From an uncultured Aquimarina sp. (GTDB lineage Bacteria > Bacteroidota > Bacteroidia > Flavobacteriales > Flavobacteriaceae), in assembly GCA_947498765.1 (NCBI GenBank), contig CANMLG010000009.1, forward strand, positions 1 through 64,000: DNA of 64,000 bases, given 5' to 3'. The position numbers and the translations under genes are program-made. Positions 44,828-54,541 of the stretch are shown here, in pieces; position 1 is the first letter of the stretch, and the number at the start of each line of letters is the position of its first letter. The notes under the pieces were generated by a model. It was not told where the DNA came from, searched no databases, and was given only the letters and a program-made list of their open reading frames with translations.

Positions 44828-46426
44828 ATGAAAACTAAATTATCATTAGTACTGTCAGTTTTGGCACTACTATCACTTTCGATTCATGCACAAGATTGGA
44901 ATGGGATACCCGTTCCTGCAAATGCTGGGAATGGAAAGGTATGGCAACTTCAATCTGATTTTTCAGATAGTTTTAATTACACTAGTTCGGGCACTAATAG
45001 GCCTGCAGCTTTTACTAACAAGTGGGTAGATACTTACCATAACGCATGGACAGGTCCAGGTCTAACGCAATGGAATAAGCCACAAGCATGGCATAATGGA
45101 TCCCATTTGGCAATTCAGGCTCAACGTGCTCCAGATAACAAAGTATATTGTGGTATCATATCGTCTAAAAAAACGGTACGATATCCAGTATATCTTGAGT
45201 GCAGGGCTAAAATAATGGATCAGGTTTTAGCTAATGCTTTTTGGCTTTTAAGTCGTGATGATACTCAGGAAATTGATGTTATGGAGGGTTACGGAAGTAG
45301 TAGGCCTGATCAAACATGGTTTGCAGAAAGGATGCACCTTAGTCATCATGTATTTATTCGTCCTCCTAATTTTCAAGATTACCAACCATCAGATCCAGGT
45401 TCTTGGCATTACGCGGGGGGAAGAGTATGGAGAGGGGATTTTCACAGGTATGGTTGTTATTGGAAAGATCCTTGGACTTTAGAATATTATATAGACGGTG
45501 TTAAAGTAAGAACCGTATCCGGAAGAGATATTATAGACCCGAATAATTTTACTAATGGTACTGGGTTAAATAAGCCTATGACTATAATTATTGATGCAGA
45601 AAATCAAACGGATTGGAGGCCAGGTCCAACAGATGCAGAACTTGCCGATGATTCGAAAAATATATTTTGGGTGGATTGGGTACGTGTTTATAAGCCAGTA
45701 AATGGAAACGGAGGAAATAACCCGCCACCTCCACCACCTCCAACTGGAGGAGGTAATTCTGGAGCTCCAATAGGTAAAACAATATGGTTGAAGGCTAATA
45801 ATGGTGCGGCAGGTTATGTGGCTGCTGAAAGAGGTATAACAAATGCCCCATTAAGAGCAAATAGGAATAGAATTGGACAGTGGGAAAAATTTAAAGTTGA
45901 AAATGCTGGAAATGGAAAAGTGCATTTTAAAGCCTTGGCAAATAATAAATATGTACAAGCAAGACTTAATGATGGAGGTAAAATGCTGGCAAGTACTAAT
46001 AATAAGCGAGGTTGGGAAACATTTACTTGGGAATCTAGAGGAAATGGTAAGGTTGCTTTAAAAGCCTTTAATAATAAATATGTTCAGGCAAGATTGAATT
46101 TGGGAACTAATGAGCTAGCGGCTATTGCAGATAATGTTCAAGGTTGGGAAACTTTTAATTGGGGTGAAGTTTCTGGAGGTAAAATTTTAAAAACATCTAA
46201 TGAGAACTTGGGATATATCATATACCCTAATCCCGCAAATCCTTCAAATAAAGTTACTGTAGAAAATGTGAATCAAGGTGTTATTGTAACAATACATGAA
46301 GCGTCTGGTGCAATGATATCAACACAGACTATTGATGCGAATAATCAAATTGATATAAGTAATTTATCAAATGGTGTTTATTTTGTGAAAATTAATAATC
46401 AATCAGTAAAACTTGTAGTTGATTGA
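44828..46426 (+). CDS. GH16 beta-agarase-like enzyme with fascin-like domain and T9SS signal
   Basis: Secreted 532-aa glycoside hydrolase. Signal peptide about 1-21 (SIHAQ). The GH16 domain (about 22-290) has the catalytic EIDVMEGYG with Glu148 (nucleophile), Asp150 and Glu153 (acid/base). WNKPQAWHNGSHLAIQAQ, YPVYLECRAKI and HLSHHVFIRPP are closest to beta-agarases in this family. After a Pro/Gly linker comes a beta-trefoil fascin-like region (about 315-445, WLKANNGAAGYVAAE, two WETF repeats), probably carbohydrate-binding, then a T9SS sorting domain (YIIYPNPANPS ... GVYFVKIN). No SusC/SusD pair is nearby. Agarase rather than another GH16 activity is a sequence-based guess. Confidence 0.88.
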   Translation: MKTKLSLVLSVLALLSLSIHAQDWNGIPVPANAGNGKVWQLQSDFSDSFNYTSSGTNRPAAFTNKWVDTYHNAWTGPGLTQWNKPQAWHNGSHLAIQAQRAPDNKVYCGIISSKKTVRYPVYLECRAKIMDQVLANAFWLLSRDDTQEIDVMEGYGSSRPDQTWFAERMHLSHHVFIRPPNFQDYQPSDPGSWHYAGGRVWRGDFHRYGCYWKDPWTLEYYIDGVKVRTVSGRDIIDPNNFTNGTGLNKPMTIIIDAENQTDWRPGPTDAELADDSKNIFWVDWVRVYKPVNGNGGNNPPPPPPPTGGGNSGAPIGKTIWLKANNGAAGYVAAERGITNAPLRANRNRIGQWEKFKVENAGNGKVHFKALANNKYVQARLNDGGKMLASTNNKRGWETFTWESRGNGKVALKAFNNKYVQARLNLGTNELAAIADNVQGWETFNWGEVSGGKILKTSNENLGYIIYPNPANPSNKVTVENVNQGVIVTIHEASGAMISTQTIDANNQIDISNLSNGVYFVKINNQSVKLVVD

Positions 46427-46476
46427 TATTTTTGTTTTAATTATTGAACCAGTATAACATATGTTTAATTGGTTAA

Positions 46477-46516
46477 TAAAGAGACTATCCTTTTTTGGGT
46501 AGTCTCTTTATTTTTT
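46477..46516 (+). terminator. Intrinsic terminator after GH16
   Basis: Stem TAAAGAGACTA / TAGTCTCTTTA (11 bp) followed by six T. Confidence 0.88.
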
Positions 46517-46714
46517 AAAATTAGTATATTGGCTAATTATTTTTATTTTTTCACGAAATAAAAATAAAGAGTATTGAGTTATATTATTTTCAATCATGAA
46601 TTTCATTTAGAGAAATATTTAGAATGAAATTTTAACTATTTTAATGGTTGTATTATATAAAATGTTATGTAAAATTTATCGTTATTAAGTAAGCTCCCCA
46701 AAATTTACTACCAT

Positions 46715-47032
46715 ATGAAAAAAATAATTTTAGCCCTCATTTTTGTTTTTAGTATTTTATTTACTAATTGTTCTAGTTGCCAGAGAAATGGATGTTTTAC
46801 TGGTAAAAAAGTGAAATTACGTAAAGGTAAAAAGAAGTCTGCAGGTGCTTTAGTTGGTGTTAAAGGTACATCTGATAAGAAGTCACTTAAAGCGCAACAA
46901 AAAGAAAGAAAGAAAGCGATTAAAGAGCGTAGAGAAACAGCTAAAAGAGTGCAAGATTCTATCGATGCACTTGTAATTGACGCTCCAGAGCTGGATGGGG
47001 AAGAAGGAGAGGGCGAGGAAAAAGAAAAATAA
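46715..47032 (+). CDS. Small lipoprotein with charged tail
   Basis: 105-aa predicted lipoprotein (lipobox LFTNC, Cys19), with three further Cys just after (SSCQRNGC). The rest is strongly charged: a basic KKVKLRKGKKK segment, a long Lys/Arg/Glu/Gln helix likely to be coiled coil (about 55-88), then an acidic end (EEGEGEEKEK). No family is recognised. It is a single-gene unit convergent with the HD gene. Confidence 0.65.
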   Translation: MKKIILALIFVFSILFTNCSSCQRNGCFTGKKVKLRKGKKKSAGALVGVKGTSDKKSLKAQQKERKKAIKERRETAKRVQDSIDALVIDAPELDGEEGEGEEKEK

Positions 47033-47056
47033 CACGTTTATTTATAAATAGTTTTA

Positions 47057-47704
47057 TTATAATTTACCTTCCCATTCATTGTAAAATTGAGTTAGAAATT
47101 CTTCCATAAAAAGATGGCGTTGTTCCGCTAAGTTCTTACCAGTTGAGGTGTTCATTTTATTTTTAAGGAGTAATAGCTTTTCATAAAAATGATTAATCGT
47201 TGGTGCGGTTGACTTTTTATATTCTTCTTTAGTCATAGTTAAGTTTGGAGGAATAGTGGGGTCGTATATAGCTCTGTTTTTAAATCCTCCATAGTTAAAC
47301 GTCCTAGCAATACCAATAGCGCCAAGAGCATCAAGTCGATCAGCATCTTGTACCACCTGTAGTTCTTTGGAAGTAAAGGTGGCTTTAAAATTCCCACCTT
47401 TAAAAGAGATATTTTCTATAATAGCTATTACATGATTTACTATATTGCTAGGTGCGTGTTCATTTTCTAAAAAGGCTTTAGCTTTTCGAGGACCAATAGT
47501 TTCATCGCCATTATGGAATTTTGAATCAGCAATATCATGTAACAGTGCACCTAATTGCACTATTGTTAGGTCAACATTTTCTGTTTTAGCAATATGACAA
47601 GCAACTTTAAAAACACGTTCTGTGTGAAACCAGTCGTGCCCACCTTCAGCAAAAGTGAGTTCTTTTTTTACAAAAGCGATTGTTTTTTTTACTAACGGAT
47701 CCAT
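47057..47704 (-). CDS. HD-domain phosphohydrolase
   Basis: 215-aa cytoplasmic HD-superfamily protein of the YedJ/YpgQ type, metal-dependent phosphohydrolases acting on nucleotides or pyrophosphate-like substrates. Metal ligands are visible in HDWFHTERV, LGALLHDIADSK and VVQDADRLDALGAIG. The substrate is not known from sequence. It follows the desaturase gene on the same strand across a weak terminator. Confidence 0.88.
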   Translation of the reverse strand: MDPLVKKTIAFVKKELTFAEGGHDWFHTERVFKVACHIAKTENVDLTIVQLGALLHDIADSKFHNGDETIGPRKAKAFLENEHAPSNIVNHVIAIIENISFKGGNFKATFTSKELQVVQDADRLDALGAIGIARTFNYGGFKNRAIYDPTIPPNLTMTKEEYKKSTAPTINHFYEKLLLLKNKMNTSTGKNLAEQRHLFMEEFLTQFYNEWEGKL

Positions 47705-47731
47705 TGATTAATACTATTTTTTGCAATAACA

Positions 47732-47758
47732 AAACCTCGGAGAAAACTCACGAGGTTT
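47732..47758 (-). terminator. Terminator after the desaturase gene
   Basis: AAACCTCG / CGAGGTTT, 8-bp stem, 11-nt loop. On the minus strand it is followed by a modest T run. Confidence 0.5.
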
Positions 47759-47779
47759 GTGTGTGTTTTTTGTAAAATG

Positions 47780-48802
47780 TTATTTCACAATAGCTGGGTT
47801 AACCCATGAAAATTTAGGGCTTTCATCTGGCAATACTAAACGATCACTAATACGTTCCATGCGTGCTGGAAGTTTCATAACATAGTCGCGAGCACGTTCA
47901 GCTTTATCGTTTAATTCTGTTAAGCTTTCAATATCCCATTTTGTAATTAAACGTTTCATGATATCTACGTAGTCATGAGCAGTGTATACGCCTAATTTTT
48001 GAGCTGAAACTGAAAATTCATCAAATTTTGCTCCAATAGCTTGACCAGTTTCGCGTAAAAAATGTGCAGGCATAATGATTTTGCTTTTCATCATATCTGA
48101 AAAAGCAATCATCATTTCACTGGGATCTAATTTGAAAATTTCGTCAACAAAAGTGCTGTAGGCATTAAAATGGCGCATTTCATCGCCAGCAATAATTTTA
48201 CACATTTTTGCTAATGATTTATTTGAATATTCACGAGCTAATTTGGCAACACGGTTGTGTGAGATATTGGTAGCTAGCTCTTGAAAACTTGTGTATACAA
48301 AGTTCTTATACGGATCACGATCTGTTCCTATATCAAAGCCATCACTAATTAAGTGTTGTGTAGTACGTTCAATTTCGATCATATTCACCCTGCCGGATAG
48401 GTATAAATATTTGTTAAGTACATCGCCATGTCTGTTTTCTTCACCAGTCCAATAGCGTACCCATTTAGACCATCCATTTCCACCGCCTTCGGCGCAAAAT
48501 TCACCACCTTTGGCATGTTGATCAATTCCTTGAACATCCATTAGCCAGGATTCGTAAGTAGGGAGAGCTTCTTCGGTAATGGTATCTCCAACTAAAACAA
48601 CCCAAAAATCATAGGGTAAATCTTTAGCAAGTTCACGTAATTCTTTTACTTCATCAAAAAAAGTTTCTTCATTTTGGGAATCTGGTAAAAAATCTGTTGG
48701 TTGCCATACTTTATCAATTGGTACCAAAAAAGTATCTACAAAACCATCAATTTTGCGTTCTAACAAGTTCATTACCTCTAATCTTACATTATCTAAAGCC
48801 AT
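47780..48802 (-). CDS. Acyl-ACP desaturase
   Basis: Soluble di-iron enzyme that introduces a double bond into acyl-ACP, adjusting membrane fluidity. 340 aa. The two iron-binding helices carry EENRHGD and DEMRHF, with the characteristic WVRYWTGEENRHG context. Other family blocks are LPDSQNEETFFDEV and VGDTITEEALPTYE. Five bases separate it from the plsC-like gene upstream, so the two form a lipid-related unit. Confidence 0.93.
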   Translation of the reverse strand: MALDNVRLEVMNLLERKIDGFVDTFLVPIDKVWQPTDFLPDSQNEETFFDEVKELRELAKDLPYDFWVVLVGDTITEEALPTYESWLMDVQGIDQHAKGGEFCAEGGGNGWSKWVRYWTGEENRHGDVLNKYLYLSGRVNMIEIERTTQHLISDGFDIGTDRDPYKNFVYTSFQELATNISHNRVAKLAREYSNKSLAKMCKIIAGDEMRHFNAYSTFVDEIFKLDPSEMMIAFSDMMKSKIIMPAHFLRETGQAIGAKFDEFSVSAQKLGVYTAHDYVDIMKRLITKWDIESLTELNDKAERARDYVMKLPARMERISDRLVLPDESPKFSWVNPAIVK

Positions 48803-48807
48803 GCTTT

Positions 48808-49542
48808 CTATTTTATTGCCAATGTAATTTGGCGCTCTACTTTCTCTTTCAATTCATCAAAATCACATGAGGCAATTGCTATAGGCTCATGAACTTCTAG
48901 TTTTATATTGCTGAAGCCCCCAACGGGGAAATACCCATATCTCATTAGCTTCCAACTATTATTTATTGTTATAGGTATTATATAACCATCGGGCATGTTT
49001 CTGGTTAGTAATTTAAGTCCAGATTCATTAAATTCCTTAGGCTTTCCATCTCGACTTCTTGTGCCTTCAGGAAAAATAACACCTGTAAGTTTTTGGTTCT
49101 GTAATCGTTTCCCGAAATCCATAATTACGGGTAATGATTGTCTTCTGTTTTTTCGATCAATTAATACCGAACCACCATGACGTAAATTATATGAAATACT
49201 AGGTATTCCTTTGCCTAATTCAATTTTTGAAATATATAACGGATCATATTTCCGCATATACCATGCAATCATTGAAATATCAAACATACTCTGATGATTG
49301 GAAACAATTAGTAATGGTTTCTCTTCGGGAATATGTTGGTTATTTACATATGTAGTGGTGTTGCCCACTAAATTGATACAGCGTAATAAAAAAAAGTTAA
49401 GTATTTCTACACTTTTTTTATGTGCTTTTTTACCTAGTATCCGTCTACAAAATACTTGTATCCCATGAAAAACGATTAATGAGATAAAAAACGCAGGGTA
49501 AAATAAGACAGATAAAATTGCGGCGAAAAATTTCTGAATCAT
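48808..49542 (-). CDS. plsC: 1-acyl-glycerol-3-phosphate acyltransferase (PlsC family)
   Basis: Membrane acyltransferase for phosphatidic acid synthesis. 244 aa. An N-terminal hydrophobic segment (about 5-30) anchors it. The catalytic HX4D motif is in SNHQSMFDIS; acceptor-binding FPEGTRSRDG and later IIPITINNSWKLM follow. Co-directional with the acyl-ACP desaturase. Confidence 0.92.
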   Translation of the reverse strand: MIQKFFAAILSVLFYPAFFISLIVFHGIQVFCRRILGKKAHKKSVEILNFFLLRCINLVGNTTTYVNNQHIPEEKPLLIVSNHQSMFDISMIAWYMRKYDPLYISKIELGKGIPSISYNLRHGGSVLIDRKNRRQSLPVIMDFGKRLQNQKLTGVIFPEGTRSRDGKPKEFNESGLKLLTRNMPDGYIIPITINNSWKLMRYGYFPVGGFSNIKLEVHEPIAIASCDFDELKEKVERQITLAIK

Positions 49543-49682
49543 GCGTATTTACAGCTTTACAAACTTTGCATTGCAATTTCTTACAATATTTTGAGCTTAA
49601 CAATTTTTAAGCTGTTTATTCCTTAATAAATTATAAAAATAATATAATCTATTGGTTTTTAGTGATGTTTATAAAATGGAAA

Positions 49683-49706
49683 AAGCCGTTTAAGAAAAAA
49701 CGGCTT
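49683..49706 (-). terminator. Intrinsic terminator after the bacilliredoxin gene
   Basis: AAGCCGTTT / AAACGGCTT, 9-bp stem, six-nt loop. Five T in all follow the GGC on the minus strand. Confidence 0.8.
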
Positions 49707-49735
49707 AAAAATGATATCTTTTCTAATTTTTTAAT

Positions 49736-50146
49736 TTAGCAAAAACTATTGTAAGCATCTGTCAAATTTTCTGCAATCATATCAGCAGGGCGTCCTTCAA
49801 TATGATGACGCTCTAGCATATGCACTAATTCACCATCTTTAAATAAAGCAATACAAGGTGACGATGGTGGAAACGGAGCCATGTGAGCACGTGCCGCATT
49901 TACGGCATCTTTATCTACACCAGCAAAAACGGTAACGGCATTTGTAGGTCGCTTGGCATTTTCTAATGACATTTTAGCAGCTGGGCGTGCATTTGCAGCA
50001 GCACAACCACATACAGAGTTTACAACAACTAGTGTAGTTCCTTCTTTTTTTATAGCAGCATCAACGGCATCAACGGTATGTAATTCTTCAAAACCAAAGT
50101 TAGCAAGATCGGCTCTCATTGGTTTTACTAATTCTTCTGGATACAT
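49736..50146 (-). CDS. BrxA/BrxB family bacilliredoxin
   Basis: 136-aa thiol-disulfide protein that in Firmicutes removes bacillithiol from modified proteins. The active site is the CGC motif in VVNSVCGCAAANARPA; family blocks MYPEELVKPMRADL, VFAGVDKDAV and PPSSPCIALFKDGE are present. It implies bacillithiol or a related low-molecular-weight thiol in this organism, as in other Flavobacteriia. Stands alone with its own terminator. Confidence 0.94.
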   Translation of the reverse strand: MYPEELVKPMRADLANFGFEELHTVDAVDAAIKKEGTTLVVVNSVCGCAAANARPAAKMSLENAKRPTNAVTVFAGVDKDAVNAARAHMAPFPPSSPCIALFKDGELVHMLERHHIEGRPADMIAENLTDAYNSFC

Positions 50147-50265
50147 ATTTTATGTTTTACATACAAAGTTACAAATAATGTACCATACTTTACGGTGTAG
50201 CATATTGTCAGTATGATTAAAATAAGTAGTGATAAATACTATATTTGTGGTTTAAAAATTTATGT

Positions 50266-51021
50266 ATGTACAAATGGATTGGTGCAATGATAGGAGCTTA
50301 TTTGTTTAGGTTTCCTGGATTAATAGCTGGTTTTTTTATTGGTTATGTAGTTGAACAATATAGTAAAGGAAGTAAAGGGAGTGCTTTTGGAAGAAATACT
50401 GGAGGTGATCCCAATTTTTCAGGGCAACGCAAAGTGACTCCTCGTGATTTTGAGCTTAATTTACTGTCATTAGCCTCAATTATTATTAAGGCAGATGGGG
50501 CGGTAAATCAAACAGAACTGAACTATGTACGTCAGTATTTTGTTCAGGCATATGGAAAAGAAAGGGCTAATGCAACTTTTAAAACTTTTAATGAAGTTAT
50601 TAAGAGTCGAGAAATTAATACGATAAAAATAGCTACTTACATTGCTCAAAACACACGATATGAATCGCGACTTCAAATTTTACATTTTTTATTTGGAATT
50701 GCTGCTGCTGATGGGCATGTAAGTACTAATGAAGTGAGTCGAATTCGTGAAATTGCAGGTGCTTTTCGAATTAATCAACGTGATTTCGAGAGTATTAAGG
50801 CGATGTTTTTTAAAGAAGCGGATAATGCCTATAAAATTTTGGAAATTGATAAAACGGCCACAGATAGCGAAGTTAAAAAAGCTTATCGAACTATGGCCAA
50901 AAAATACCATCCCGATAAATTACAGCATTTGCCTCCGCATTTAGTAAAAGGCGCCGAAGAAAAATTTCAGTCTGTACAACAAGCCTACGAACAACTACAA
51001 AAAGAGCGTGGTTTTAAATAA
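50266..51021 (+). CDS. TerB-DnaJ (DjlA-like) co-chaperone
   Basis: Predicted membrane-tethered J-protein. I chose the ATG at 50266 (MYKWIGAMIGAYLF); a TTG at 50245 overlaps a TATATTTG promoter element (50240-50247) and is unlikely. One hydrophobic glycine-zipper-like N-terminal segment (about 4-27), a TerB-like helical domain (about 55-170, SLASIIIKADGAVNQTE and GIAAADGHVSTNEV), and a C-terminal J-domain (about 185-250, YKILEIDKTATDSEVKKAYR, HPDKL). The HPD tripeptide that activates DnaK is present. Same architecture as E. coli DjlA. Confidence 0.9.
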   Translation: MYKWIGAMIGAYLFRFPGLIAGFFIGYVVEQYSKGSKGSAFGRNTGGDPNFSGQRKVTPRDFELNLLSLASIIIKADGAVNQTELNYVRQYFVQAYGKERANATFKTFNEVIKSREINTIKIATYIAQNTRYESRLQILHFLFGIAAADGHVSTNEVSRIREIAGAFRINQRDFESIKAMFFKEADNAYKILEIDKTATDSEVKKAYRTMAKKYHPDKLQHLPPHLVKGAEEKFQSVQQAYEQLQKERGFK

Positions 51022-51086
51022 AATTATTTATTGTTTAAATTTTAGTCTAAATTTAGATATTAAACTTTTAGTTGATGAACTAATTT

Positions 51087-52544
51087 ATGCTTAAACGTCC
51101 CTTTTCATTACGTACACGTTTGTTTATAGCGATGCTATCTTTGGTTATGATCGCTTCAATTGTAATTGCAGGGATTACAACTTTTCGTTATAAAAACGAA
51201 GCAGAGCAATACCATAAAGATCGTTTAGAGCGAAAAGAAATGGCTATTAAACAGAATATTAATTATGTTTTAAAGCGTACAACCTACCCAGTAACCACCC
51301 AAAATATCCCGCTAATTTTTAAGGAAAACGGACGTATTTACGAACTGTCCGCTGTGCATCGAATGCCATTAATTATATATGACTTAAAAGGAGAGTTACT
51401 TATAAAATCTAATGAGTCTTTTATAAAAGACTCTATCAAGCAAGGTATTCCCGATATTGTTATCTCAAAGATGAATAATTCGCCCAAAAAACGTTTTTTG
51501 GTTAGTTATGATCGGGATGGAGAGCGTTTTCAATCATCATATAGTTATATAACAGATAATAAGTTTAAGCCACTGGCTATTTTAAATTTGCCTTATTTGC
51601 AAAATGACGATTTAGTAAAAAAAGATATTCTTGCTTTTTTGCGTAGTTTGGTTGAAGTGTATCTGTTTATGTTATTGATATGTATTGGATTGGCTTATTT
51701 GCTTTCTAATTATATAACGCGTTCTATTACGACTATTTCCGATAAAATAAATAAAACACGTATTGGAAAGCAAAATAAAAAAATTGAAGCCTCATATATT
51801 AGTGCGGAAATTTCAGTATTGGTTGAAGCTTATAATAGTATGATTGATCAGTTGGAAGAAAGTGCAGTAAAACTAGCGGTGAGTGAGCGAGAAAATGCTT
51901 GGCGCGAAATGGCGAAACAAGTGGCTCACGAAATAAAAAATCCATTGACTCCAATGCGTTTAACAGTTCAGAGTTTTCATAGGAAATTTGATCCCGAAGA
52001 CCCTCAAATTAAAAATAAACTTACCGAATATAGTGATACCCTAATTCAGCAAATTGATACCATGAGTGCTATAGCTTCGGCCTTTTCAAACTTTGCAAAA
52101 ATGCCAGAGCGTAAGGATGAAATTTTAAACTTAAATGAAGTGGTAAGTTCGGCATTAGATATATTTACAGAGAAAGGTATTATTTTTAATGCTTCTGCAG
52201 AAGAGGTGTTGATCAATTTTGATAGAACCCAGCTTATTCGGGTAATAACTAATTTGATAAAAAATGCGCTTCAGGCGATTTCGGAAGATAGAGTTTTGCA
52301 AATTATAGTGACTATTTCACGACAAGAAAATGATGCCTATATTTATGTTAAAGATAACGGTGTGGGTATTGATTTAGGTGATAAACAAAAAATTTTCGAA
52401 CCTAATTTTACAACAAAATCTAGCGGTATGGGCTTAGGTTTAGCTATGGTAAAAAGTATAATTGAAACCTATAAAGGAACTATTACCTATACTTCAGTTA
52501 AAAACGAAGGCTCGGAATTTGTTGTTCGTATTCCTTTACATTAA
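51087..52544 (+). CDS. NtrY-like sensor histidine kinase
   Basis: 485-aa membrane kinase. TM1 (about 12-32), periplasmic region of about 160 residues, TM2 (about 192-212), a HAMP linker, then HisKA with QVAHEIKNPLTPMRL (phospho-acceptor His) and HATPase motifs NLIKNALQAI, DNGVGI and GMGLGLAMV. The NPLTPMRL H-box is typical of the NtrY group. No response regulator is adjacent; enoyl-CoA hydratase starts 8 bp after the stop. A palindrome TCTAAATTTAGA (about 51044-51055) lies upstream. Confidence 0.9.
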   Translation: MLKRPFSLRTRLFIAMLSLVMIASIVIAGITTFRYKNEAEQYHKDRLERKEMAIKQNINYVLKRTTYPVTTQNIPLIFKENGRIYELSAVHRMPLIIYDLKGELLIKSNESFIKDSIKQGIPDIVISKMNNSPKKRFLVSYDRDGERFQSSYSYITDNKFKPLAILNLPYLQNDDLVKKDILAFLRSLVEVYLFMLLICIGLAYLLSNYITRSITTISDKINKTRIGKQNKKIEASYISAEISVLVEAYNSMIDQLEESAVKLAVSERENAWREMAKQVAHEIKNPLTPMRLTVQSFHRKFDPEDPQIKNKLTEYSDTLIQQIDTMSAIASAFSNFAKMPERKDEILNLNEVVSSALDIFTEKGIIFNASAEEVLINFDRTQLIRVITNLIKNALQAISEDRVLQIIVTISRQENDAYIYVKDNGVGIDLGDKQKIFEPNFTTKSSGMGLGLAMVKSIIETYKGTITYTSVKNEGSEFVVRIPLH

Positions 52545-52552
52545 ATTTAGAT

Positions 52553-53326
52553 ATGGATTTAAAATACATCACTTATCAGCAAAATGGGCAAATAGTTACT
52601 ATTACTATTAATAGACCCAAAAAATTAAATGCATTAAATGCTACTACTATTACTGAACTTCATGAGGCATTTAAAGCGGCTAATATGGATTTAGGAGTAC
52701 GAGCAATTATTATTACTGGTAATGGAGGGAAAGCTTTTGTAGCTGGAGCAGATATTAAGGAGTTTGTCCGTTTTAATCAAATAGAAGGAACACAACTAGC
52801 TACAAGGGGTCATCAATTGCTTTTTGATTATGTTGAAAATTTAGAAACACCTGTAATTGCAGCAGTTAATGGTTTTGCATTAGGTGGAGGTTTGGAATTA
52901 GCTATGGCCGCACATATCAGAATAGCGAGTGATAATGCGCGTTTTGGTTTACCCGAAGTGTCATTAGGAGTAATTCCTGGTTATGGAGGTACACAACGCT
53001 TACCTCAATTGATAGGTAAAGGAAGGGCTTTAGAAATGATTTTGACTGGTGGTATGATTACGGCCGAAAGGGCATTAAATTACGGACTAGTAAATCATGT
53101 ATATGAGCAGAATGAACTTTTAGATAAAGCGAATGATTTAGCACTTAAAATAATTGCAAATGCTCCATCAGCTATTAGTGCTGCTATAACTGCTGTAAAT
53201 GCAGGTTTTGATGTTAATCAAAATGGGTTTGAAGTAGAAAAACAAGCATTTGGTAGCTGTTTTGGTACTGCAGACTTTAAAGAAGGAACGAGTGCCTTTT
53301 TAAATAAAAGGAAGGCGGAATTTTAA
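52553..53326 (+). CDS. Enoyl-CoA hydratase/isomerase family protein
   Basis: 257-aa crotonase-fold enzyme, probably hydrating enoyl-CoA in fatty acid or amino acid breakdown. Oxyanion-hole motifs KAFVAGADIKEF and GFALGGGLELAMAAH are present, and LPEVSLGVIPGYGGTQRLP carries a catalytic Glu as in true hydratases. It follows the histidine kinase by 8 bp, so the two are co-transcribed, although no functional link is evident. Convergent with the M48 peptidase gene, 5 bp apart. Confidence 0.92.
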   Translation: MDLKYITYQQNGQIVTITINRPKKLNALNATTITELHEAFKAANMDLGVRAIIITGNGGKAFVAGADIKEFVRFNQIEGTQLATRGHQLLFDYVENLETPVIAAVNGFALGGGLELAMAAHIRIASDNARFGLPEVSLGVIPGYGGTQRLPQLIGKGRALEMILTGGMITAERALNYGLVNHVYEQNELLDKANDLALKIIANAPSAISAAITAVNAGFDVNQNGFEVEKQAFGSCFGTADFKEGTSAFLNKRKAEF

Positions 53327-53331
53327 TCAAA

Positions 53332-54519
53332 CTATTCTGAGTCTGTATCGGTTTCATTATCAGTGTCTCCTTTAAATAGTTGAATGTCAAATATAAAACC
53401 ATCTTCGTCCTCTTTTGGGCTAAAAGGATCTTTAAATTTTAAGATATTCCAATCTTCGGTCCAGTCAGGTTCAGAAATAGTAAAGGGTGTATTTTTTTGA
53501 ATGTTTTTTTCAATGTATTTGATTCTGTTATTGGTAATGGGATGGGAACTTAAAAATTCTGGAATTTCAAAATCACCTTCTAATGGGGTGTTTAATTGGT
53601 GTAGTAAATTTGTCATTCCATATGGGTTAATGTTGTTTTTGAGTAGCATTTCCAAGGCAAATTCATCAGCTTCTTTTTCTAAACTTCGAGAAAAAGAAAG
53701 TTGTTGAAATGTGTTGGCATTATCTACAACAACAGAGGTAATTCCATTAACATCATTTAGGAGTACGGATAAAATCATGGCATTGGCCATGCTGCGAATA
53801 ATACTTTTTGTTGAATGCCTTTCATTAACATGTGTTAGTTCATGACCAATAAGTGCTGCTAAATCTTCTGGGCATTCCATTTGATCAATAATACCACTAA
53901 ATACCACAATGTTTCCGCCTGGTGTAGCAAAAGCATTTTGCATATCATAATCAACTACCACAAAATTTAAGTCGTACTCGGTATCAAAATTTAATTTAGT
54001 GTAAAAACGTTCTAAAGCTTTAGTTTTAACGGAGTCTATTTCATAAGGGCTAACAAGTGATTGCTTTATAGCCAATCCCATTTTTTGTTCAGCACTTATG
54101 GGTATTGATAAGGCAACTAAGTTTGATGCTGTTGGTATAACTACTTTGTAGAATAGAAAAAAAACGCCAACAAAAAGTAGGATTCCTAGCAGAATTCCTT
54201 TAGCTCCTTTATCAGTGAACAGGCTGTATTTTTTGGCTTTTTTTTGTAATTCAAATTTTGTTAGTATTTGATCGGCAAGTTGTTTATTTCCAATTTCAAT
54301 ATGCTGATAAGGGAAAGCTTTTCCATATCGTAAACTTAGTTTTTTACCGCCAATAAGATCAGGTTCAAGTATGTGGTCTTTATGCCATATTTTTTGAATT
54401 TGAGTGCCGTTATCTGTATATATTAAATACAAAGCACCTTGCTGGATTTTAAGCTCAGCAAGGTGTTCAGTAGATGATAGTCCATCAAAATAAGATACTA
54501 TATGGTTGTTTGAATGCAT
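53332..54519 (-). CDS. Membrane-anchored M48 family metallopeptidase
   Basis: 395-aa zinc peptidase. The N-terminal about 100 residues are cytosolic-looking, then one TM segment (about 107-130) and the M48 domain with His226-Glu227...His230 (LIGHELTHVNERH) and a downstream EKEADEFALEML glutamate ligand. GGNIVVFSGII is a typical M48 block. The acidic C-terminal tail ends NETDTDSE. It forms a pair with the YjgN-family gene upstream (22 bp), an arrangement also seen in Proteobacteria. Substrate unknown. Confidence 0.9.
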   Translation of the reverse strand: MHSNNHIVSYFDGLSSTEHLAELKIQQGALYLIYTDNGTQIQKIWHKDHILEPDLIGGKKLSLRYGKAFPYQHIEIGNKQLADQILTKFELQKKAKKYSLFTDKGAKGILLGILLFVGVFFLFYKVVIPTASNLVALSIPISAEQKMGLAIKQSLVSPYEIDSVKTKALERFYTKLNFDTEYDLNFVVVDYDMQNAFATPGGNIVVFSGIIDQMECPEDLAALIGHELTHVNERHSTKSIIRSMANAMILSVLLNDVNGITSVVVDNANTFQQLSFSRSLEKEADEFALEMLLKNNINPYGMTNLLHQLNTPLEGDFEIPEFLSSHPITNNRIKYIEKNIQKNTPFTISEPDWTEDWNILKFKDPFSPKEDEDGFIFDIQLFKGDTDNETDTDSE

Positions 54520-54541
54520 AAATAAAAGGGTAATGCAGTTG

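Noticed and set aside
50245-50265. TTG start for the TerB-DnaJ protein
   Set aside because: The TTG is part of a TATATTTG promoter element; the ATG at 50266 gives a normal N-terminus.
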